From NCBI GenBank assembly GCA_946482635.1, contig CAMLSG010000253.1:1-6675 (forward strand): DNA of 6,675 nt, written 5' to 3'. Made by a program: the position numbers and the translations under genes. Below are positions 1 through 5,292 of this stretch, in pieces. The first letter of the stretch is position 1, and each line of letters opens with the position of its first letter. The stretch is from an uncultured Duganella sp. (GTDB lineage: Bacteria; Pseudomonadota; Gammaproteobacteria; Burkholderiales; Burkholderiaceae). The notes beneath the pieces were generated by a model. It did not search any database and was not told where the DNA came from. It saw nothing but the letters and a program-made list of their open reading frames with translations.

Positions 1-885
1 GTGGGCGGCTTCGAAGGCTTGCGCACCTTCTTCCGCGTCGGCGTCTGGTTCTTCTGGCCGGCCTGGCCCTTTGCCGCCTGGGCCGTGTGGGCCTGGCGCC
101 GCCAGAGCAACCTGCTGCACATCGTGGTGCCGACCACCTTCGTCACCGTGGCCACGCTGCTGGTGCTGGTCAACCCGGCGCCCGAGCAAGGCCACCTGCT
201 GATGCTGCTGCCGCCGCTGGCCATCATGGCCGCCTTCGGCCTGCTGACCATGAAGCGCGGCGCCATCAATGCCATCGACTGGTTCAGCGTGATGGTGCTG
301 ACCCTGTGCGCCGCCGTGCTGTGGATTTTCTATTACGCCCAGCTGACCGGCTGGCCGGCCAAGCCGGCGCACAATGTGCTCAAGCTGCTGCCGGGCTTCA
401 CGCCGGAGGTGAGCTGGCTGTCGCTGCTGGTGGGCCTGTGCGCCACCGCCGGCTGGTTCGTGCTGGTGCACTGGCGCCTGTCGCGCCGCCCGGCCGTGCT
501 GTGGCGCGCGGTGGTGCTGTCGTCCGGCGGCCTGATCCTGATCTGGATCCTCCTGATGACCCTGTTCCTGCCGCATGTGAACTACAGCAAGAGCTACGCC
601 TCGGTGGCGCGGGAAGCGGCGGCCGCCCTGCCACCCGGCACCGATTGCGTGCAGAGCAATGTCACGCCGGCCCAGCGCGCCTCCTTCGCCTTCTTCGGCA
701 CGATGCCGTTCAATGGCGTGGAGCAGCGCCCCTGCACGGTCATGCTGTTGCAAGATAGCATCAAATCCCGTGCCTACCAGCAACAGCCAGGCCCTGAGTG
801 GCAACAGCTATGGGAAGGGCGCCGCGCCTCGGACCGCAGCGAGCGTTTCCGCCTGTTCCAGCGCCGCACGCCACACGCCAACTGA
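1..885 (+). CDS. GT39/ArnT-like membrane glycosyltransferase, C-terminal part (5' end cut by window edge)
   Basis: The open frame runs from the first base to the TGA at 883-885. The GTG at position 1 is probably an internal valine, so the visible 294 residues are the C-terminal part of a longer protein. About six hydrophobic segments are visible, near residues 10-32, 38-59, 65-84, 92-115, 138-160 and 166-191. They are followed by a soluble tail of about 100 residues holding 'YSKSY', a Cys pair (C216 and C245) and a basic end. This pattern, including the 'MLLPPLAIMAAF' segment, resembles bacterial ArnT-like or GT39 enzymes. Those enzymes move sugars from polyprenyl-phosphate donors onto lipid or protein acceptors on the periplasmic side of the inner membrane. 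The catalytic acidic residues of that family lie in the N-terminal part, which is outside the window, so donor and acceptor cannot be inferred. The next gene starts 57 bp downstream on the same strand. Another polytopic membrane protein remains possible. Confidence 0.7.
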   Translation: MGGFEGLRTFFRVGVWFFWPAWPFAAWAVWAWRRQSNLLHIVVPTTFVTVATLLVLVNPAPEQGHLLMLLPPLAIMAAFGLLTMKRGAINAIDWFSVMVLTLCAAVLWIFYYAQLTGWPAKPAHNVLKLLPGFTPEVSWLSLLVGLCATAGWFVLVHWRLSRRPAVLWRAVVLSSGGLILIWILLMTLFLPHVNYSKSYASVAREAAAALPPGTDCVQSNVTPAQRASFAFFGTMPFNGVEQRPCTVMLLQDSIKSRAYQQQPGPEWQQLWEGRRASDRSERFRLFQRRTPHAN

Positions 886-906
886 TTGTCCGCCGGCCCG
901 CCTGCC

Positions 907-931
907 TGCTATCCTGTGGCTGAGGATAGCA
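907..931 (+). promoter_or_regulatory. Perfect 9-bp inverted repeat ahead of the solute-binding protein gene
   Basis: TGCTATCCT (907-915) and AGGATAGCA (923-931) are exact reverse complements separated by a 7-base loop. The right arm ends three bases before the GAGG ribosome binding site (934-937) of the gene starting at 943. No T-run follows on either strand, so it does not look like a standard intrinsic terminator. It could be a leader hairpin affecting translation or mRNA stability, or an operator for a dimeric regulator. The function is inferred from position only. Confidence 0.45.
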
Positions 932-942
932 AAGAGGTAGGC

Positions 943-1677
943 ATGGGATCAGGGCTAGCGATTCTGGCAATATTGATGGGAACTGCCGCAGCGCTGGCAG
1001 CCCCGCCCCTGGTCATCACCGCCGAGCATTCGCCGCCGGCCAGCATGCGCGTGGGCGACCAGGTAGTCGGCCGCGAAAGCGAGAAGATCCGCGAAATGCT
1101 GGCGCGCGCCGGCTACGCCTACAGCATCGACTTACTGCCCTGGAAGCGCGCCTTCACCATGGCGCAGCGCGATCCCTACACCTGCGTGTATTCCACCTCG
1201 CGCACGCCGGAACGGGAAAAGCAGTTCAAATGGGTCGGCCCCACCGACGAAGCGGAATGGGTGCTGATGGGGCGCGCCGGCCGCCAATACCATGTGCACA
1301 GCCTGGACGATGCGCGCAAGCTGCGCATCGGCACCTACAACGGCGATGCGCGCGACGAATTCCTGCGCGCCCGCGGCTTTGACGTCGACGGCGCCCCGGC
1401 CGATGCTTCCAACCCGAAGAAGCTGCTGCTCGACCGCATCGACCTGTGGGCGGTGGGCGTGCGCAACAAGGACCTCAGCGCGCTGGCCCAGTTTGCCCCG
1501 CCGCAGGCGCTGGTGCCGGTGCTGACCTTCCACCATGTGAAGGTCTACCTGGCCTGCAACCCGAGCGTGCCGGATGCCATGGTCGAGCGCATGAATGCCG
1601 CCTTGGCCAGCATGCGCAAGGATGGCACCTTCACAAGATTGGAAAAGAAATACGAGCAGTGGGAAAGCAGCAAATAG
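943..1677 (+). CDS. Periplasmic solute-binding protein, SBP_bac_3 (amino-acid-binding) type
   Basis: This encodes 244 residues. I chose the ATG at 943 because GAGG (934-937) lies five bases upstream and because it puts a classical signal peptide at the N terminus: hydrophobic residues about 4-19, with likely cleavage after 'AALA'. The in-frame TTG at 886 would add 19 polar residues ahead of the signal peptide and is unlikely. The mature part has the order expected of family 3 periplasmic binding proteins: a first beta strand 'PLVITAEHSPP', then 'LPWKRAFTMAQ' (residues 64-74), then 'TPEREKQFKWVGP' (88-100), which is characteristic of this group, then 'LRIGTYNGDARDEFL', and a C-terminal helix 'MRKDGTFTRLEKKYEQW'. 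At about 225 mature residues it is a normal single-domain size. No permease or ATPase gene is adjacent, so it may be an orphan binding protein or a sensor-like domain. The ligand cannot be told from the sequence. It may be co-transcribed with the upstream glycosyltransferase. Confidence 0.85.
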   Translation: MGSGLAILAILMGTAAALAAPPLVITAEHSPPASMRVGDQVVGRESEKIREMLARAGYAYSIDLLPWKRAFTMAQRDPYTCVYSTSRTPEREKQFKWVGPTDEAEWVLMGRAGRQYHVHSLDDARKLRIGTYNGDARDEFLRARGFDVDGAPADASNPKKLLLDRIDLWAVGVRNKDLSALAQFAPPQALVPVLTFHHVKVYLACNPSVPDAMVERMNAALASMRKDGTFTRLEKKYEQWESSK

Positions 1678-1693
1678 CTTGCCAAATCTTACT

Positions 1694-1715
1694 GTTGCGC
1701 AACGAAAGTTTTTTT
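1694..1715 (+). terminator. Weak terminator candidate: palindrome followed by a T-run
   Basis: GTTGCGCAAC (1694-1703) is a perfect 10-bp palindrome, followed after a short spacer by seven Ts (1709-1715). It begins 16 bp after the stop of the solute-binding protein gene, where a terminator would be expected. However, the palindrome has no proper loop: a hairpin there has only about three inner pairs plus an ACT/AGT outer stem, so it is weak. It could equally be a protein-binding palindrome upstream of the next gene. Confidence 0.25.
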
Positions 1716-1822
1716 AGTGCGTAGCGGACGCTAACTTGGTTTACGCGCTATAGTCACCATATGCGGAAAGTTGCCGTAAGGCATTTCTGACAACGGGGCC
1801 AGCCGAGGCATCAGCCGCCGGC

Positions 1823-1862
1823 CATAGGCCCACCACAAAACCTTGCGTTTGACTGGCCTATG
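1823..1862 (+). promoter_or_regulatory. Inverted repeat that includes the start codon of the FtsH-like gene
   Basis: CATAGGCC (1823-1830) is the exact reverse complement of GGCCTATG (1855-1862), and the latter contains the ATG start at 1860-1862. The loop would be 24 bases. A competing smaller palindrome GGCC-ATA-GGCC (1820-1830) shares the left arm. No purine-rich Shine-Dalgarno sequence is visible in the 25 bases before the ATG, so the start codon may be controlled by this fold. The gap from 1678 to 1859 also holds a TATAGT hexamer (1749-1754) that could be a -10 box. I see no good -35 partner for it and do not call a promoter. Confidence 0.35.
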
Positions 1863-3773
1863 TTCAATATCTACAAGCTCCAACTCGCCCTCAAGAATCC
1901 CCTGGTACGCATCACCCTGGTGCTGCTGGTGACCGCCGCCCTCGCCTTTGCGCTGCTGCGCGGCGACGTGGCGCAGGATGCCGCGCCGGTGGTGCGCTCG
2001 CAGAATATCGGTGAAATCACGGCCCTGGTGGCCCAGCGCGACAAGCTCGACTACCTGCTGATCGCGCGCCCGCTGGCCGATTCCCCGCGCTACGTCTACA
2101 AGTTCAAGGACGACGCCACCCTGCACGTGGTGGTGGTGCCCAGCACCTCGCACCAGAGCCTGGAGCGCGAAGTCCTGCTGCGCAACAACATCCCCTACGC
2201 CATCGCCAAGGAAGACTTCCTGGCCGCCCACAAGGGCGTGCTGCTGGACGACGGCGGCCAGTGGGCCAGCGTGCAAGCTTTCCTGAAACGCCACGCCTTC
2301 GACATCTTCGTGGTGGGCCTGGTGCTGTTCGTGCTGAAGTGGGGCGTGCCGGGCATGGGCATGAACGCGTCGGTGTTCACGCCCGACCAGCTCAAGGGGT
2401 CGATGGACGACCTGATCGGCATGGAAGACATCAAGCAGGAAGTGCTGCACCTGGAAGACATGATCCGCAACCGCGAAGTCTACAAGCAGCACAATATCGA
2501 CAAGCCGTTCAACGTGATGCTGACCGGCCCGGCCGGCACCGGCAAGACCAAGCTGGCCGGCTACCTGGCCAAGCGCCTCGGCTACCCGCTGATCCAGGCC
2601 TCCGGTTCGGCGCTGGAATCGGGCTACGTGGGCGGCGGCTCGAAAGCCCTCAATGCCCTGTACAAGAAAGCTTGCGCACGCGGCAACTGCATCATCTTCC
2701 TGGACGAGGCGCAGGCGCTGTTCATGCCGCGCGGCCGCGGCGAAAAGAAATGGGAAGACGATACCGCGAACACCCTGCTGGGCTTGCTCGACGGCGTGAA
2801 GAGCGAACAGGGCCAGGGCGTGATCTGGATCGTCGCCTCCAACTTCGACGACGCTTCGACCGCCATGGATGAGGCCATGCTGCGCCGCTTTTCCGTGAAG
2901 ATCAACTTCCGCCTGCCCAACAAGGGCGAGCGCCGCGCCCTGCTGGAATCGTTCCTGAAGCGCAAGCAGGACGGCCTGGTGGACTGGAACGCGATGGACC
3001 TGGACCAGGTGGCCGAGATCACCGCCAACCTCAGCCCGGCCCTGCTGGAAACCGTGGTCGACCGCGCTTCCATGATTTCGATCCAGGAAAAGTGCGTGAT
3101 CAATACCGACCTGATGTTCCGCGCCTTCGAGCGCGCCACCATCGGCCTGACCGACCGCGCCACCACGGCCGAGAAAACGCGCCAGCGCGAGCGCATCGCC
3201 CTGCACGAGCTGGGCCACTTCTTCATGCAGATCGACCCTTACCTGCGCGCCGGCATGCCGCTGGCCGAGGTCAAGGAAAAGTCGCACCTGCTGAAGATTT
3301 CCACCGAAGCGGTGTCGAAGATGAATGCGCTGGGCTATGTGCTGAGCGCCGGCGACGACATGTCGCTGCGCACCCTGGAAGAGATGGAACGCGACGTCAT
3401 GCAGCTGTACGGCGGCGTGGCGGCGGAAGAGCTGTTCTACGGCGCGCGCGGCATTTCGGTGGGCAGCCAGAACGATATCGAGAAAGCCACCAAGATGCTC
3501 AACATGATGGTCAACCGCCTGTCGATGTATTCGCGCTCCAAGCTCGATTACAGCCAGCTGCGCGGCGAGACCGGCGATGAACACACCCTGCTGCAGGTGG
3601 AAGCCAAGGCGGACGAGCTGTACAGCACCACGCTGGCCGCCATGCGCGACTACCGCGCGGTGATGGAGTCCATCAAGGACGACCTGATGGAGCGCTATGT
3701 GCTGTCGAAGGATGCCATCTTCGCCCTGCTGGAAGAGCGCCTCGATCGGGCGCCCCTGCAGCAGGCGGCGTAA
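1860..3773 (+). CDS. Divergent FtsH-like membrane AAA+ zinc metalloprotease
   Basis: The 637-residue product is close to the length of E. coli FtsH. Known FtsH proteins form membrane hexamers that pull out and degrade membrane and cytoplasmic proteins using ATP. Membrane spans are at about 16-34 and 146-162, with about 110 residues between them, as in the FtsH periplasmic domain. In the AAA+ module, Walker A is GPAGTGKT (223-230; usual GPPGTGKT), the pore-loop equivalent is GYVGGGS (255-261, Tyr256 in place of Phe), Walker B is IIFLDEAQ (278-285) and sensor 1 is Asn328. The second region of homology reads 'MLRRFSVKINF' (340-350), without the usual RPGRFDR. The M41 peptidase domain has HELGH (449-453) and a probable third zinc ligand, Asp539, in 'SQNDIEKAT', so protease activity is plausible. 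ATG 1860 is the only ATG, GTG or TTG start in frame after the TGA at 1788-1790. The gene stands alone and converges on the next gene with a 6-bp gap. It is probably a second, specialised FtsH paralogue rather than the housekeeping copy. Confidence 0.88.
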   Translation: MFNIYKLQLALKNPLVRITLVLLVTAALAFALLRGDVAQDAAPVVRSQNIGEITALVAQRDKLDYLLIARPLADSPRYVYKFKDDATLHVVVVPSTSHQSLEREVLLRNNIPYAIAKEDFLAAHKGVLLDDGGQWASVQAFLKRHAFDIFVVGLVLFVLKWGVPGMGMNASVFTPDQLKGSMDDLIGMEDIKQEVLHLEDMIRNREVYKQHNIDKPFNVMLTGPAGTGKTKLAGYLAKRLGYPLIQASGSALESGYVGGGSKALNALYKKACARGNCIIFLDEAQALFMPRGRGEKKWEDDTANTLLGLLDGVKSEQGQGVIWIVASNFDDASTAMDEAMLRRFSVKINFRLPNKGERRALLESFLKRKQDGLVDWNAMDLDQVAEITANLSPALLETVVDRASMISIQEKCVINTDLMFRAFERATIGLTDRATTAEKTRQRERIALHELGHFFMQIDPYLRAGMPLAEVKEKSHLLKISTEAVSKMNALGYVLSAGDDMSLRTLEEMERDVMQLYGGVAAEELFYGARGISVGSQNDIEKATKMLNMMVNRLSMYSRSKLDYSQLRGETGDEHTLLQVEAKADELYSTTLAAMRDYRAVMESIKDDLMERYVLSKDAIFALLEERLDRAPLQQAA

Positions 3774-3779
3774 GCTGCG

Positions 3780-4166
3780 TCAGCGCGAAGCGACCACCGT
3801 GATGTTGCGGCCGCCCGGGGCGGCAGTCAGCGACAGTTTTTCGAAATTGCGGATGGTGACCTCCGAACCGTCGTTGTTGAAATCAATGCGCGTCCCGGCC
3901 GCGGTGACCAGGGCGCCCGGCGCGAGCGGGAACATTTCGGTCCGCGGCTCATCGCCCAGCTGGGCAAAGAACTGCTTGCGGTATTCGGTGAAGCGGATGG
4001 TCTGGCCGTTGCTCAGGTCATAGGTATAGGCGTAATCGCGGAATTCGCGATGATGCATGGTATAGCTGCTGGGCGCAGGAACGCGCACCGTCAGTTCGTC
4101 TCCCGCCAGGGCGGAAGCGCTGCACAACAAGGCGAGTGCGGCAGCACTCGCTGCCAGGGTTTTCAT
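3780..4166 (-). CDS. Small exported protein, paralogue of the upstream neighbour, function unknown
   Basis: This encodes 128 residues with a signal peptide at 1-21 (hydrophobic core 'AASAAALALLCSASALA', likely cleavage before Gly22). Cys15 lies in the signal peptide but is preceded by Leu rather than Gly, Ala or Ser, so it is a poor lipobox, and a soluble periplasmic or secreted protein is more likely. AAGGAG (minus strand, 4179-4174) lies seven bases before the ATG and fixes the start. The mature part of about 107 residues looks beta-rich and lacks Cys. Its motifs 'LSNGQTIRFT' and 'VTAAGTRIDF' recur in the protein encoded at 4237-4632. By hand alignment the last 80 residues match that paralogue at 38 positions with no gaps. 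I do not recognise a named domain. It is the second gene of the probable two-gene unit and converges with the FtsH-like gene. Confidence 0.8.
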   Translation of the reverse strand: MKTLAASAAALALLCSASALAGDELTVRVPAPSSYTMHHREFRDYAYTYDLSNGQTIRFTEYRKQFFAQLGDEPRTEMFPLAPGALVTAAGTRIDFNNDGSEVTIRNFEKLSLTAAPGGRNITVVASR

Positions 4167-4191
4167 GGTGTCGCTCCTTCAAATAAAGCGT

Positions 4192-4218
4192 CGTGGCGCA
4201 CCGCTTTGATGCGCCACG
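4192..4218 (-). terminator. Strong hairpin between the two paralogue genes; partial terminator or processing element
   Basis: CGTGGCGCA (4192-4200) and TGCGCCACG (4210-4218) form a perfect 9-bp GC-rich stem with a 9-base loop. In the minus-strand transcript the stem begins 18 bases after the stop of the first gene and is followed four bases later by TTTATTT, an interrupted U-tract. It then leads into the ribosome binding site of the second gene. That fits a leaky terminator or an mRNA-stabilising hairpin that lowers expression of the second gene relative to the first. The efficiency cannot be judged from sequence. Confidence 0.45.
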
Positions 4219-4236
4219 GCCGCTGCATTGTCTGGC

Positions 4237-4632
4237 TTAGCGCGCAGCTACCACGCGCACATTGGTTTCCTTCATCGCGACCGACATCGGCAGGCGTTCG
4301 TAGTTCTCGATCACCACTTCTTCGCCGCGATCGCGGAATTCGACGCGGGTGCCGGCGGCCGTCACGAAGGTATTGGTGGCAATCGGGAACAGCTCGACCC
4401 GGTCTTCCAGTTTCAGGCGTGCCCAGTAATGGCCGCCCGACTGCGTGAACTTGATGGTATTGCCATTACTCAGCGCATAACGGTTCGCGAAGTCGTCGAA
4501 GCCGCCCACGCGCAGCTTGACGCTACCGTGCGGCGCCTGGATCTTCACGGTTGCATCGTCAACACCGGCAGCGAAAGCGCTGCCGCCCAACATCAGTGCT
4601 GCCACGGCACTTAGCATCATCAGCTTTTTCAT
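4237..4632 (-). CDS. Small exported protein, first gene of a tandem paralogue pair, function unknown
   Basis: This encodes 131 residues from the ATG at 4632. An adjacent in-frame ATG at 4635 would add one Met. I prefer 4632 because GGAG (minus strand, 4642-4639) is six bases from it but only three from 4635. The N terminus 'MKKLMMLSAVAALMLGGSAFA' is a textbook signal peptide, cleaved after about residue 21 or 22. The mature part has no cysteine and alternates short hydrophobic and charged stretches as in a beta-rich fold, with 'YALSNGNTIKFT' (52-63), 'ELFPIATNTFVTAAGTR' (80-96) and 'VVIENYERL' (106-114). These stretches align without gaps to the protein encoded at 3780-4166. The order and orientation suggest duplication and a shared transcript, with this gene nearer the promoter. 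I see no convincing -35/-10 pair upstream. No function can be assigned; a periplasmic binding or structural role is only a guess. Confidence 0.82.
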   Translation of the reverse strand: MKKLMMLSAVAALMLGGSAFAAGVDDATVKIQAPHGSVKLRVGGFDDFANRYALSNGNTIKFTQSGGHYWARLKLEDRVELFPIATNTFVTAAGTRVEFRDRGEEVVIENYERLPMSVAMKETNVRVVAAR

Positions 4633-4835
4633 CATCTTCTCCGATTGGTTTGCCTGCGGGCCCCGTCGAGGAAAAGGTGCGGGGTCAATTCAAAATTAGC
4701 AAAGGGCGTTCGGATGTGCAGATCCGGGCGACGAACCGCACGTTCCGGGGAATAGAACGCATGGCGCGCGGACGAACTGCAATATCGGCCTGGAGGACTT
4801 GCCGTCAGTGCGGCATTGCTGTCCGCGGGGCGCCC

Positions 4836-4938
4836 TGGCCGGTATCTGGCGGGGCGCTCGGGGCCGGGGCGGGTGGGGTGCACCTGCGCCGGCTGTCCAA
4901 ACCTGGTGCCCTGCGCCGTGGCCGGTAGGCGGGGCGCT
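4836..4938 (+). repeat. Imperfect direct repeat, two copies 83 bp apart
   Basis: TGGCCGGTA followed by GGCGGGGCGCT occurs twice. In the first copy (4836-4858) the two blocks are separated by TCT; in the second (4919-4938) they abut. Apart from the 3-base insertion, all 20 bases match. The copies sit in noncoding DNA, and the second leads directly into the REP-like palindrome at 4945-4960. It could be a local duplication or part of a dispersed intergenic repeat family; the window shows no other copies. Confidence 0.5.
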
Positions 4939-4964
4939 GTGGGAGCAAGCTCGCGCTTGCGGCG
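4938..4964 (+). repeat. REP-like palindromic element
   Basis: GCAAGC (4945-4950) and GCTTGC (4955-4960) form a 6-bp stem around TCGC, preceded by TGTGGGA (4938-4944). The arrangement resembles repetitive extragenic palindromes known from pseudomonads, which also have a GTGGGAGC-type head next to a GC-rich palindrome. Only one copy is visible, so membership of a genomic repeat family is an inference from resemblance. Confidence 0.35.
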
Positions 4965-5097
4965 GCCCGGTGTTGGCCGCTGTGTCTCTTCGACTTAGTC
5001 CATCCTACGCCCGGCTGTTCTTGTTGGAAAGCTGGCCGGGCGCTGATTTTTTTCAATTTGCCTGCCCCGCCCCATAGCTTAATTATTTACTGCAGGG

Positions 5098-5126
5098 TTG
5101 CCGCGCGGTGGCAAATCGGTAATAAT
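5098..5126 (+). promoter_or_regulatory. Sigma-70-type promoter for the tRNA-Leu gene
   Basis: TTGCCG (5098-5103) is a plausible -35 box, and AATAAT (5121-5126) or the overlapping TAATAA (5120-5125) a plausible -10 box, with 17 or 16 bases between. The stretch after the -10 box is GC-rich (GCACGTCGCG), like the discriminators of stringently controlled stable-RNA promoters. Transcription would start near 5133, about 11 bases before the mature tRNA. Confidence 0.6.
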
Positions 5127-5143
5127 GCACGTCGCGTTAAGTG

Positions 5144-5228
5144 GCCCGAGTGGTGAAATTGGTAGACGCAGCGGACTCAAAATCCGCCGCCGCAAGGCGT
5201 GCCGGTTCGATTCCGGCCTCGGGCACCA
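5144..5228 (+). tRNA. tRNA-Leu, anticodon CAA
   Basis: The 85-base gene folds into a complete class II cloverleaf. The acceptor stem is GCCCGAG (5144-5150) with CTCGGGC (5218-5224), then discriminator A5225 and an encoded CCA at 5226-5228. The D-arm region contains 'TTGGTAGAC'. The anticodon stem is GCGGA (5171-5175) with TCCGC (5183-5187), with loop CTCAAAA and anticodon CAA at 5178-5180, reading UUG. The long variable arm (CGCC-GCAA-GGCG) is typical of tRNA-Leu. The T-arm is GCCGG-TTCGATT-CCGGC (5201-5217). It is a single gene, with no further tRNA in the window. Confidence 0.97.
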
Positions 5229-5264
5229 CCCTCTTCCTTCCCAACGCTTGCCTTCAATATACGC

Positions 5265-5283
5265 TGCCGCGTGCCGCGTGGCA
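5265..5283. terminator. Hairpin between convergent tRNA-Leu and LuxR-type gene; weak terminator candidate
   Basis: TGCCGCG (5265-5271) and CGTGGCA (5277-5283) form a 7-bp stem with one G-U wobble and a 5-base loop. It lies 36 bases after the tRNA and 9 bases after the stop of the minus-strand regulator, so it could end transcription from both sides. Neither strand has a following T-run, so it may only stop RNA trimming or depend on other factors. Confidence 0.3.
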
Positions 5284-5292
5284 TCGGTAAGG

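Larger units (their letters stand above)
4643..5097. other. Noncoding GC-rich intergenic region with repeats
   Basis: I see no convincing gene here: the open frames on either strand lack ribosome binding sites and recognisable protein character, and are typical chance frames of high-GC DNA. The stretch should contain the promoter for the small exported proteins, but no clear promoter hexamers are visible. What can be seen is an AT-rich patch around 4688-4700, a small hairpin (CGGAT 4711-4715 with ATCCG 4722-4726), an imperfect direct repeat (4836-4858 and 4919-4938), a palindrome (4945-4960), and an AT-rich patch around 5045-5060. Confidence 0.6.

Noticed and set aside
886..942. TTG start at 886 for the solute-binding protein
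   Set aside because: It would place 19 polar residues before the signal peptide and lacks a ribosome binding site; ATG 943 has GAGG five bases upstream.
1731..3584. Long minus-strand open frame (about 617 codons) opposite the FtsH-like gene
   Set aside because: Its His/Ala/Gln/Val-rich composition is what the complement of a high-GC coding gene produces, and the plus strand here encodes a clear FtsH-like protein with all key motifs.
3810..3824. GCCGCCC-G-GGGCGGC hairpin as a terminator for the FtsH-like gene
   Set aside because: It is inside the coding sequence of the opposite gene, and the nearest T-run is more than ten bases away; GC-rich coding DNA yields such folds by chance.
4122..4124. 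Cys15 of the exported protein at 3780-4166 as a lipoprotein cysteine
   Set aside because: The preceding residues are Ala-Leu-Leu, without the small residue expected at -1 of a lipobox, and a better signal peptidase I site follows at 'ALA'.
4799..5077. Open frames of about 83-92 codons on both strands between the exported proteins and the tRNA
   Set aside because: They have no ribosome binding site, a low-complexity Pro/Arg/Gly/Ala/Trp composition, and overlap each other on both strands.
4237..5097. FtsH-like protease and paralogue pair as a dedicated protease-substrate system
   Set aside because: The genes are convergent, not co-transcribed, and nothing in the sequences shows interaction; adjacency alone is not enough.
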